A stretch of DNA of 7,054 nt from NCBI GenBank assembly GCA_030593645.1, contig JAUVGT010000265.1, positions 1-7,054 on the forward strand, read 5' to 3'. The translations under genes were made by a program, and so were the position numbers. Source of the stretch: Deltaproteobacteria bacterium. GTDB taxonomy: Bacteria; Desulfobacterota; Desulfobacteria; Desulfobacterales; JAUVGT01. The notes under the pieces are model-generated. The model was not told the DNA's origin. It worked only from the letters and a program-made list of their open reading frames with translations, and searched no databases. Shown piece by piece: positions 1 through 5,186 of the stretch; within the stretch, counting starts at the first letter, position 1, and every line of letters begins with the position of its first letter.

Positions 1-142
1 AAAGTCCAACTTCTGCGTTGTGCTGCATTTCGCAATCATTCAACGTACTATAAGTACGCTTCATGATTACGAAATTTGCACGCCTTGAATTTGAACTTTT
101 TACGAAACCGTCTAATTCGGACTTTTTACGAAACCATCAAAT
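1..142. repeat. Palindromic intergenic repeat, copy 1 (left end cut by window)
   Basis: This matches 1096-1237 base for base except at 3 positions (78, 103, 104), with no indels. The centre is the stem CGTACT-ATA-AGTACG. It is extended on both sides by AATCAT/ATGATT and then by looser pairing out to AAAGTCC at the left and GAACTTT near 100, so most of 1-100 forms one large imperfect palindrome. A second copy of the right terminus (ACTTTTTACGAAACC) follows at about 120-135. There is no ORF of its own and no transposase. It looks like a REP- or MITE-like element; the family name is unknown to me. Confidence 0.85.
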
Positions 143-143
143 A

Positions 144-173
144 TTGAAAATTGTGTTAATTGAATCGTATAAA
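144..173 (+). promoter_or_regulatory. Candidate sigma-70 promoter of the aminopeptidase gene
   Basis: TTGAAA at 144-149 and TATAAA at 168-173 are separated by 18 bp, ending about 17 bp before the ATG. The -35 box begins just past the end of repeat copy 1, so the repeat may have been inserted upstream without breaking the promoter. The 5' leader would be very short and no good Shine-Dalgarno sequence is seen before the ATG. Prediction from pattern only. Confidence 0.45.
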
Positions 174-190
174 CCAAATGAGATAAACAG

Positions 191-1066
191 ATGAAAACAG
201 GTAGAAATAAACCCTGCCCTTGCGGAAGCGGGAAAAAGTATAAAAAATGCTGCGCTCGAAAAAAAAAGGTGCAATTAAATGTGAATCTGAATAAAAAGTA
301 CGCAGATTCATATAACATCCTGATTAAAACCAGAGAAGAAATCGAAGGTATGAGACGTACAGGTTTACTGGTGATTGAGACCCTGGATCTTGTAGAAGCG
401 AAAATAAAAGCGGGCATGACGACAGATGAGATCAACACCATTGTTCATGAATTTACGATTGAAAATGGCGCGATAGCGGCCTGTTTGAACTACAGGGGAT
501 TTCCCAAGAGTGTATGCGTTTCAGTGAACGAAGTCATTTGTCATGGTATTCCAGGGGACCGGGTTCTAAAAGACGGTGATATTGTAAATGTGGATGTGAC
601 CTCCATTTTAAACAGTTATTACGCCGATGCAAATAAGACATTTTTTATCGGCAAGCCGGATGCCAACGCCAGGAAAATAGTATCTGTCACTCGTGAATGC
701 CTGAACGTTGGAATGGCACAGGTAAAACCGGGTAATAAAATCGGGGATATCGGCTGGGCCATTCAGCAGTATGCTGAAAACCATGGATGTTCAGTGGTGA
801 GGGAATTTGTTGGGCATGGAATAGGGCTTGAGTTTCATGAACAACCCCAGGTGCCGCATTTTGGACGTAAAGGTGAAGGAGTGCCGCTGGTTCCAGGGAT
901 GGTTTTTACTATTGAACCGATGATCAACCTGGGTGAAAGACATCTCAAAATTTTACGGGATAATTGGACCGCTGTAACCCGTGATAAATCCTTGTCGGCA
1001 CAGTTTGAGCAAACGGTCCTGGTTACTGAAACAGGATGTGAGAGCCTGACTCCCTATAATATTTAA
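191..1066 (+). CDS. map: Type I methionine aminopeptidase with N-terminal SEC-C zinc motif
   Basis: Removes the initiator methionine from nascent proteins in the cytoplasm; a dinuclear-metal enzyme of peptidase family M24A. The 291-aa product has a SEC-C motif at residues 9-21 (CPCGSGKKYKKCC, four Cys for zinc), a basic linker, and then the pita-bread catalytic domain from about residue 45. All expected active-site residues are visible: His118 (ICHGIP), metal ligands Asp135 (NVDVT), Asp146 (YADANKTF), His209 (VGHGIG), Glu242 (FTIEPM) and Glu273 (FEQTVLV), plus His216. It is about 25-30 residues longer than E. coli MAP because of the N-terminal extension, which by analogy may help ribosome docking (inference). 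The ATG at 191 is required to include the SEC-C motif; its ribosome binding site is weak. The gene stands alone between two palindromic repeats, not in the common secY-adk-map operon. Confidence 0.95.
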   Translation: MKTGRNKPCPCGSGKKYKKCCARKKKVQLNVNLNKKYADSYNILIKTREEIEGMRRTGLLVIETLDLVEAKIKAGMTTDEINTIVHEFTIENGAIAACLNYRGFPKSVCVSVNEVICHGIPGDRVLKDGDIVNVDVTSILNSYYADANKTFFIGKPDANARKIVSVTRECLNVGMAQVKPGNKIGDIGWAIQQYAENHGCSVVREFVGHGIGLEFHEQPQVPHFGRKGEGVPLVPGMVFTIEPMINLGERHLKILRDNWTAVTRDKSLSAQFEQTVLVTETGCESLTPYNI

Positions 1067-1082
1067 CATGGTATTCAAATTT

Positions 1083-1237
1083 GACGGTTTCATAAAAAGT
1101 CCAACTTCTGCGTTGTGCTGCATTTCGCAATCATTCAACGTACTATAAGTACGCTTCATGATTACGAAATTTCCACGCCTTGAATTTGAACTTTTTATAA
1201 AACCGTCTAATTCGGACTTTTTACGAAACCATCAAAT
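1083..1237. repeat. Palindromic intergenic repeat, copy 2 (complete)
   Basis: A complete copy of the element at 1-142, in the same orientation. 1083-1207 is a near-continuous imperfect palindrome: the left end GACGGTTTCATAAAAAGTCC matches the inverse of the right end GAACTTTTTATAAAACCGTC, and the centre is the ATA loop at 1145-1147 between CGTACT and AGTACG. A second diverged copy of the right terminus follows (GGACTTTTTACGAAACCATC, 1215-1234), giving a tandem right end and so a defined orientation. It begins 17 bp after the aminopeptidase stop codon, so as RNA it could form a long hairpin protecting or ending that transcript. There is no T-tract for standard rho-independent termination. Confidence 0.85.
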
Positions 1238-1284
1238 TTTACCAGATACTAAACTGTTCATAGAAAAGAAAGGAAAGGAAATCA

Positions 1285-1890
1285 ATGGCATCAAAGGCTG
1301 ATCGGGTAACAACCAGCGAATTTTCATCTTTATCAGGAATTCCAAATTCAAAAGTCAGCAGACTGATACGTGAAGGGAGAATTCGGGCAACCAAGCAAAC
1401 CGGGAAATGGATGATCTTAAAAAGTCAGTTAAAATCTAAAGCGGTGCAGGAATTTTCAAATCAATCAAAGAAGAAACCGTTAAAAAAGGTGGTTACCAAA
1501 TCCAGGAAATCGCCTGCAGCAAAAAAGAAAACAACTTCACCTTCTAAGAAAAGCGGAAGCACAGCCAAAAATACGAAACCCGTAATCAAAAAAAAAGCTG
1601 CGGTAAGAAAGACTCTTTCGAATAAAAAAGCGGCCCCGGTTAAACAAGCCGTGGTAAAAATAGAGAAACCCCTGGTGTCGAAAAAAAAATCTGTATCAAA
1701 AAACGAATCGAAATCAACCGATAAAACCTATTCCGTAGAAGACTTCAGTAAAATGACTTATTTAACCGAATATGGTGTCACAAATTGGTTGAAAAAAGGC
1801 TGGCTGATCGGAAAACAGAAAAATACAGGTGAATGGCGCGTCCGTGCATCGAGTTTGGAATTATCCCGTATGAGAAAATTGATACGTTAA
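1285..1890 (+). CDS. Basic protein with two helix-turn-helix-like ends and a histone-like Lys/Ala linker
   Basis: No named gene recognised. The 201-aa product has an N-terminal helix-turn-helix of MerR/excisionase type (residues about 9-50: SEFSSLSGIPNSKVSRLIRE, then GRIRATKQTGKWMI, a recognition helix and wing). A second, similar unit is at residues about 149-191 (VEDFSKMTYLTEYGVTNWLK, then GWLIGKQKNTGEWRV). The two align over their length (E/D-FS, R/K-GR/W-x-I, TG-K/E-W), so they look like an internal duplication. Between them, residues about 60-147 are almost only Lys, Ala, Ser, Thr, Pro and Val, low complexity and strongly basic like a histone H1 tail or a bacterial AlgP/HctB-type protein. 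It probably binds DNA, perhaps bridging two sites (inference). The purine-rich GGAAAGGAA (1272-1280) serves as ribosome binding site. It stands alone downstream of repeat copy 2. Confidence 0.85.
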   Translation: MASKADRVTTSEFSSLSGIPNSKVSRLIREGRIRATKQTGKWMILKSQLKSKAVQEFSNQSKKKPLKKVVTKSRKSPAAKKKTTSPSKKSGSTAKNTKPVIKKKAAVRKTLSNKKAAPVKQAVVKIEKPLVSKKKSVSKNESKSTDKTYSVEDFSKMTYLTEYGVTNWLKKGWLIGKQKNTGEWRVRASSLELSRMRKLIR

Positions 1891-2013
1891 ATATTTAACA
1901 AGTTGGGCAGCCTCTGTGAAAGAACGATTTTAACTCAGACTGAAATCTTCAACCCATATTATTCTTTTTTTCCCCCAACCTCTATTTTTTTTGAATCATT
2001 ATCGAAAGAGTGC

Positions 2014-2044
2014 TTGACACGCTTTTCATTAGATTATAATCTAA
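2014..2044 (+). promoter_or_regulatory. Promoter with -10 inside a perfect 16-bp palindrome (operator candidate)
   Basis: TTGACA at 2014-2019 and TATAAT at 2035-2040 are perfect consensus boxes with a short 15-bp spacer. TTAGATTATAATCTAA at 2029-2044 is a perfect palindrome covering the whole -10 box. Further TCTAA motifs follow at 2056-2060 and 2072-2076. A short spacer plus an overlapping dyad is typical of a regulated promoter: a repressor would cover the -10, or a MerR-like activator could correct the spacing. It would drive the small gene at 2116 and perhaps the regulator at 2619. Confidence 0.6.
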
Positions 2045-2115
2045 CTTATACCATCATCTAATTTAGGTATACGTCTAATTAACCACTCAAACATGAAATA
2101 TATTAAGGAGGACCG

Positions 2116-2364
2116 ATGGAGATGCACCCCATATTATTAGAGCTTGTTGTAAAAGAAAAACAAAAGATGTTTATTGAGGAAGCCAGGATTGATGGGCTGT
2201 TAAGACTTGCCAGAAAATCCAGGCCAAAAAGGAGAGAACGTTTATTCATTCGAATGGGTGACCTGCTGATTTCAATGGGATATCGGTTAATCGATAAATA
2301 TGAACCGATGTTGGCTCCTGAATCGAAGGTTCGGAGAAAATACAAGTGTTGTTCGGAAAAATAA
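2116..2364 (+). CDS. Small basic protein of unknown function
   Basis: Not recognised. An 82-aa, Arg/Lys-rich product with no signal peptide. Residues 1-35 look like a helix, followed by the basic cluster KSRPKRRER (34-42) and an amphipathic or hydrophobic helix, LFIRMGDLLISMGYRLIDKY (43-62). It ends in a basic tail with adjacent cysteines (CC at 78-79). A strong Shine-Dalgarno sequence (AAGGAGG, 2105-2111) lies only 4 bases before the ATG at 2116. A second ATG at 2122 (Met3) would have 10 bases, so either could be the true start. The strong RBS and the consensus promoter at 2014-2040 argue that this is a real gene. It precedes the ArsR-type regulator by 254 bp and may be co-transcribed. The role could be membrane- or nucleic-acid-associated; I cannot say which. 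Confidence 0.7.
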   Translation: MEMHPILLELVVKEKQKMFIEEARIDGLLRLARKSRPKRRERLFIRMGDLLISMGYRLIDKYEPMLAPESKVRRKYKCCSEK

Positions 2365-2405
2365 GAAAAAGGAACGAATCCATTTTTTACGGCCCTCCTC
2401 CCGTC

Positions 2406-2444
2406 CATCTGTGACCTGTCGGATATTCTGACGGGTCATGGATG
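2406..2444. promoter_or_regulatory. Strong stem-loop in the leader between the small gene and the regulator
   Basis: CATCTGTGACCTGTC (2406-2420) pairs with GACGGGTCATGGATG (2430-2444) over all 15 positions, with three G-U wobbles and a 9-nt loop. No T-run follows, so it is not a standard terminator. A competing hairpin, GGTCA/TGACC, overlaps its 3' arm at about 2434-2449. It lies 41 bp after the small gene's stop codon and could stabilise or process the mRNA. The role is inferred. Confidence 0.5.
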
Positions 2445-2539
2445 TGACCGGGTATCCGTATTGAGAGGTGTACAGGGAAAAATGCATATTATTCTTGAAA
2501 TATAACGGGAATTCAGGCATATGAGAGCAAAAAAATAGT

Positions 2540-2598
2540 GGAATTAATAGAACTATCGATTCGATAATCGTTTTAGAATCGATAGAATGATTAATTCC
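2540..2598. promoter_or_regulatory. 59-nt interrupted inverted repeat just upstream of the ArsR-type gene
   Basis: The inner arms CTATCGATTC (2553-2562) and GAATCGATAG (2576-2585) are perfect, 10 bp around a 13-nt centre. The outer arms GGAATTAAT (2540-2548) and ATTAATTCC (2590-2598) are also perfect, 9 bp, separated from the inner arms by 4 unpaired positions on each side. The centre itself can fold as CGATT/AATCG. It ends 20 nt before the TTG start and abuts the ribosome binding site. It could be an operator bound by two dimers, probably the downstream regulator itself, or an RNA hairpin affecting translation. No T-tract follows. Confidence 0.65.
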
Positions 2599-2618
2599 AT
2601 CCTGAAAGGAATCTAAAT

Positions 2619-3713
2619 TTGGAATTTCCGCGTTTACTCTGGGATGAAGGAACCGCATACGATTTTTTTATCAGTCTTGAAATCCTGCATAATCCGGCCG
2701 ATTTTGGTTTAAGATGTGCCTGGTCCGCAGGCATGAGAGCCAGGCTTCCTGCTGATGATCGGGAAATCCTGGAAACAAGCCAACTGCTTTTCAATGTACC
2801 GCTGCACTGGATCTATTCTTTACCGGAACCTAAAGACGCGGCTACTATTTTATGGTCATTAAGGCAGATACCTCCGGCAGAACGTCTCCCCGTACTTGCT
2901 TTATTATCAGATCAGCCGGATCCGGTAGTAGCAGAGATGCTTAAACGTATCATGGATCGGGGTACATGGAATGATGACGACAGAAAACTCATTCAAACAG
3001 TCTATTCTCGATGTGATAAGAAGGAAAAGCCTCTTACACCTGAAGAGCAGAATAGGTTACTTGATTGCTGGGCAAATTCAGAAGAGTTTGGCGAACGTTA
3101 TTTGAAAGCGCTCCAGTCGTTTCAGGAGGTCTTTTTCGCTGAAGAAGAACGATATATACAGTCCGCACTTGACCGGGCCCTGTCAAATGCCAAAGAAATG
3201 GCAGAGAAAATGTCACCGGTAGACTTGATCGAGGAAGTCACTCAGGGGCTTCGTTTTCCTGAGTTAAATGACAGGGAGCTTGTGCTTGCGCCATCGTACT
3301 GGTCCACGCCCCTGCTTTATTATGAAAAGATAAACAGAGATCGAAAGCTGTTCCTTTTCGGCGCGCGGCCGCCAGATGCTTCGCTGGTTCATGGCGAGGC
3401 CATACCCGATCTGCTGATACGCGCCTTAAAGGCTTTTACATGCTCGACCAGGCTGAGGATATTACAATATTTGAGCCGGGAACCATTGACACCGGCGCAG
3501 CTTTCCAGGCGGTTGCGTCTGAGGCCGCCTACCATTACACACCATTTGAAAACACTTCGGATGGCCGGCCTGGTACAGATCACAAAAACAAAAGATATTG
3601 AAGCGAAATTTTACGCGACCAGATCCAAAGCAGTGGCTTCTACTTTTGAATCCCTGAAATCATTTCTGGAAAAGAACAACCCCGAAACCATTCAAAAAGC
3701 ACTGAAACTTTAG
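2619..3713 (+). CDS. ArsR-type winged-helix regulator with large N-terminal domain
   Basis: A likely transcription factor. The 364-aa product has its DNA-binding domain at the C-terminus: residues about 266-337 hold an ArsR-type winged helix (LKAFTCSTRLRILQYLSREP, then TPAQLSRRL and the recognition helix PPTITHHLKTLRMAGLV at 303-319, then a wing ending in FYATRS). Residues 1-260 form a mostly helical domain I cannot name. They include an acidic helical stretch at about 155-215 and probably sense a ligand or partner, as in the long ArsR-like proteins of other bacteria (family resemblance, not proven). The start must be TTG at 2619: an in-frame stop lies at 2592-2594 with no ATG or GTG between, and AAAGGA (2605-2610) is 8 bases upstream. 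The rare start suggests low expression. The dyad at 2540-2598 is a natural candidate for autoregulation. ArsR metal-site signatures such as ELCVCDL are not seen. Confidence 0.85.
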   Translation: MEFPRLLWDEGTAYDFFISLEILHNPADFGLRCAWSAGMRARLPADDREILETSQLLFNVPLHWIYSLPEPKDAATILWSLRQIPPAERLPVLALLSDQPDPVVAEMLKRIMDRGTWNDDDRKLIQTVYSRCDKKEKPLTPEEQNRLLDCWANSEEFGERYLKALQSFQEVFFAEEERYIQSALDRALSNAKEMAEKMSPVDLIEEVTQGLRFPELNDRELVLAPSYWSTPLLYYEKINRDRKLFLFGARPPDASLVHGEAIPDLLIRALKAFTCSTRLRILQYLSREPLTPAQLSRRLRLRPPTITHHLKTLRMAGLVQITKTKDIEAKFYATRSKAVASTFESLKSFLEKNNPETIQKALKL

Positions 3714-3743
3714 TCCGATCATAACCCCATGCAAGCAAAACAA

Positions 3744-3766
3744 GTCCAAAGCCAGGTCCTTTGAAC
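3744..3766. terminator. Weak hairpin between convergent genes
   Basis: GTCCAAAG and CTTTGAAC pair at 7 of 8 positions around a 7-nt loop. It lies in the 74-bp gap between the 3' ends of the regulator (plus strand) and the RHH-type gene (minus strand). There is no T-run on either side. It may serve as a poor two-way terminator; nothing better is visible in this gap. Confidence 0.25.
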
Positions 3767-3787
3767 CCGGATATCTACTCCAGCCAT

Positions 3788-4384
3788 TTAAAAATCTTCG
3801 ATGATTTTACTCCTTTCAATGAATGAGTTTAAATGTTTATAAGCGTTGTAAATGGAAGTGACAGCATTTTCAACCTGGTCATAACCCGGATCATCCGGTC
3901 CGATTTCTCTTTTAGTATTTATCAATACTTTTTCACCCTCTTTTAATAATTGTCCCAAATCAGCCAGAATCTTTTTACGTTTTTCGTGCTTTTCTTTTTC
4001 TTTGGTGATGACGGGAAGCAGACGCTGAATCGTCAATTCAACCAGGGCGTCTCTTGGGGTATTAAAGGATCTGCAAGTATCGTCAAGAAATGAGAGGGTT
4101 CTGCGACTGAGAACATAGGTTTTCTGAATCCGATCCGGATCTTTAAATTCATAAGACTCCATTTCGCGGGCAATCAGATTAAGAGCCTGCACATCCTCAA
4201 TCAGGTGGTCAAAAAGTGATTTTTGCTTGATCCCAAGATGTGTTGAAACAATGTTGATGGCTTTGATTGCCCGTCTTGTCAGTTTAAATGTCGCACGCAC
4301 CGACTGTTTACCACGCAGATCCGCTGAAGATGTATTGGGTAATGAAATACTGTTTATTAAATCAATGATGTTCTTTTTGACCAT
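3788..4384 (-). CDS. Tandem ribbon-helix-helix-like DNA-binding protein
   Basis: Not a named gene. The 198-aa product contains two consecutive stretches with the strand-helix-helix pattern of ribbon-helix-helix (MetJ/Arc) regulators. The first is residues about 27-66 (SVRATFKLTRRAIKAINIVS, then THLGIKQKSLFDHLIEDV). The second is about 86-127 (IQKTYVLSRRTLSFLDDTCR, then SFNTPRDALVELTIQRLLPV). A charged helical C-terminal region (about 128-198) follows, with a Lys/Glu-rich start (KEKEKHEKRKK), perhaps for oligomerisation. Fused tandem RHH units can act as a pseudo-dimer (inference). The ATG has a good ribosome binding site (AGAGGA, 5 bases upstream, read on the minus strand). It diverges from hsp20 across a 172-bp region carrying repeats of TAACATTACT, which makes it the obvious candidate to control itself and hsp20. 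The RHH call is from pattern alone; another two-helix fold is possible. Confidence 0.75.
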   Translation of the reverse strand: MVKKNIIDLINSISLPNTSSADLRGKQSVRATFKLTRRAIKAINIVSTHLGIKQKSLFDHLIEDVQALNLIAREMESYEFKDPDRIQKTYVLSRRTLSFLDDTCRSFNTPRDALVELTIQRLLPVITKEKEKHEKRKKILADLGQLLKEGEKVLINTKREIGPDDPGYDQVENAVTSIYNAYKHLNSFIERSKIIEDF

Positions 4385-4430
4385 TATTTCCTCTCAGGGG
4401 TAACATTGAACGAAAATGGTTACATTACTT

Positions 4431-4436
4431 ATTATA
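4431..4436 (-). promoter_or_regulatory. Candidate -10 box for the RHH-type gene
   Basis: Read on the minus strand this is TATAAT, 46 bp before the ATG. The -35 position about 17 bp further upstream falls on the TAACATTACT element at 4450-4459 and is not close to TTGACA. This suggests that a regulator bound there would affect this promoter directly. Tentative. Confidence 0.35.
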
Positions 4437-4464
4437 AATTATGTGCATTAGTAATGTTATTAAT

Positions 4465-4492
4465 TTGACATATCTCATTTTATGATTAACAT
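4465..4492 (+). promoter_or_regulatory. Sigma-70 type promoter of hsp20
   Basis: A perfect TTGACA -35 box at 4465-4470 and TAACAT at 4487-4492, with a 16-bp spacer. No sigma-32 style CCCCAT box and no CIRCE-type inverted repeat is seen, so heat induction, if any, probably comes through a repressor bound at the overlapping TAACATaCT element. Confidence 0.5.
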
Positions 4493-4556
4493 ACTATTTA
4501 AGGAAAATAAAGATAATAATTCATTGGAAACAATCTAACGTTTGGAGGTAATTATT

Positions 4557-5000
4557 ATGAACGCAATCAAATGGATACCCGGAAATGATGGGACTAATTT
4601 TAATAATGTTATCAATCGGTTCTTTGATGATTCATTTTTTTCGAGCAATGGGGTGGATCACGATATCAGTCTTCGAAGCTGGAACCCAAAGGTTGATATC
4701 TATGAGAAGGATGACAAATTTGTGATCAATGCAGAGCTTCCGGGGATGAACAAAAAGGACATCGAGATTGATCTGAAAGATCGTGTTCTAACGATTAAAG
4801 GTGAACGTTCTCATGAAAATGAAATAAAAGAGGATGATTATTACCATAACGAAAGATCTTATGGTAAATTCCAAAGAGCTTTTACCTTACCGGCTAACCT
4901 TGATCCTGAAAAAATCAAAGCGGATTTCAAAGATGGTATACTGAAAATTGAGATTCAAAAGCCCGAAGATGAAAAACCGAGACAGATTACAATTCATTAA
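4557..5000 (+). CDS. Small heat-shock protein, Hsp20/alpha-crystallin family
   Basis: An ATP-independent cytoplasmic holdase chaperone that binds unfolding proteins and passes them to DnaK/ClpB. The 147-aa product, typical length, has a short N-terminal arm (residues 1-42, with RFFDDSFF). The alpha-crystallin domain is at about 43-135, starting WNPKVDIYEKDDKFVINAEL with PGM at 62-64, and carrying the conserved YGKFQRAFTLP (102-112) and DGILKIEI (126-133). The C-terminal I-x-I anchor is ITI (144-146), used in oligomer assembly. The ATG at 4557 is the start: GGAGGT (4544-4549) lies 7 bases upstream. An in-frame TTG at 4542 overlaps that Shine-Dalgarno sequence and is not a credible start. It is monocistronic, ending in the terminator at 5039-5071, and shares its upstream region with the divergent RHH-type gene. 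Confidence 0.96.
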   Translation: MNAIKWIPGNDGTNFNNVINRFFDDSFFSSNGVDHDISLRSWNPKVDIYEKDDKFVINAELPGMNKKDIEIDLKDRVLTIKGERSHENEIKEDDYYHNERSYGKFQRAFTLPANLDPEKIKADFKDGILKIEIQKPEDEKPRQITIH

Positions 5001-5038
5001 TGATTCGTTTTAACAAATCTCTAATCATCTTAATCAAT

Positions 5039-5071
5039 GGGGCGGTGCAATTCTGGCCGCCCCTTTTTTTT
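5039..5071 (+). terminator. Rho-independent terminator of hsp20
   Basis: The GC stem GGGGCGG (5039-5045) and CCGCCCC (5057-5063), with an 11-nt loop, is followed by eight T (5064-5071). It lies 39 bp after the hsp20 stop. The T-tract overlaps the stop codon of the minus-strand microprotein gene at 5070-5072, so this sequence also ends the convergent operon's coding region. On the minus strand the hairpin is not followed by a T-run. Confidence 0.93.
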
Positions 5072-5186
5072 ATTGCACCTCACAGATGATGATTGAATCA
5101 AGAGAAACGTTTTGATTGATTTTATCGAAACCGCAATTTGAACAAGGTATCTGGTCAATATTTTCACCGCAGCCCGCACATTTCAT
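5070..5186 (-). CDS. 38-aa zinc-ribbon microprotein
   Basis: A very small gene in which I read MKCAGCGENIDQIPCSNCGF, then about 18 more residues ending CEVQ. Two CxxC knuckles (Cys3-Cys6 and Cys15-Cys18) make a compact zinc ribbon, with an extra Cys35. Its ATG overlaps the stop codon of the preceding gene by one base (TAATG on the minus strand). A purine-rich AGGGGG is about 8 bases upstream, inside the last codons of that gene, so translational coupling is likely. The codons remain open to a TAA sitting in the hsp20 terminator's T-tract. The coupled position and four-cysteine pattern argue for a real gene. Its function is unknown; it may be an accessory subunit or metal-binding adaptor of the ParB-like protein encoded just upstream. 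Confidence 0.75.
   Translation of the reverse strand: MKCAGCGENIDQIPCSNCGFDKINQNVSLDSIIICEVQ

Larger units (their letters stand above)
4401..4495. promoter_or_regulatory. Cluster of TAACATTACT-like sites between the RHH-type gene and hsp20
   Basis: Four related elements are visible: TAACATT at 4401-4407 (+), TTACATTACT at 4420-4429 (+), AGTAATGTTA at 4450-4459 (exact TAACATTACT on the minus strand) and TTAACATACT at 4486-4495 (+). The second and third form a perfect 8-bp inverted repeat (ACATTACT/AGTAATGT, 4422-4457). The fourth covers the -10 box of the hsp20 promoter. The second adjoins the predicted -10 of the divergent gene. Multiple short repeats are typical of RHH operators, so the tandem RHH protein is the natural binder (inference). 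Confidence 0.55.

Noticed and set aside
953..1159. 68-aa minus-strand frame running from the palindromic repeat into the aminopeptidase gene
   Set aside because: It covers repeat DNA and the antisense of the conserved catalytic region; no ribosome binding site seen.
1..1237. Paired repeats as a CRISPR or an insertion sequence with its own transposase
   Set aside because: There are only two copies, separated by an intact aminopeptidase gene, with no short spacers and no transposase coding sequence.
1901..1980. GTTGGG near 1903 and CCCAAC near 1975 as arms of a terminator for the two-HTH gene
   Set aside because: The arms are only 6 bp and about 65 bases apart; T-rich tracts nearby do not follow a compact stem.
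2103..2408. 101-aa open frame on the minus strand opposite the small basic gene
   Set aside because: It is antisense to a gene with a strong promoter and ribosome binding site, and it has no family-like features.
2438..2539. Very short frames (MDVTGYPY at 2438, MRAKK at 2521) as regulatory leader peptides ahead of the ArsR-type gene
   Set aside because: No clear ribosome binding sites, and no run of one amino acid that would explain attenuation; too short to separate from chance.
4542..4556. TTG at 4542 as an earlier start for hsp20, adding five residues
   Set aside because: The TTG overlaps the GGAGGT ribosome binding site that serves the ATG at 4557; it has no site of its own.
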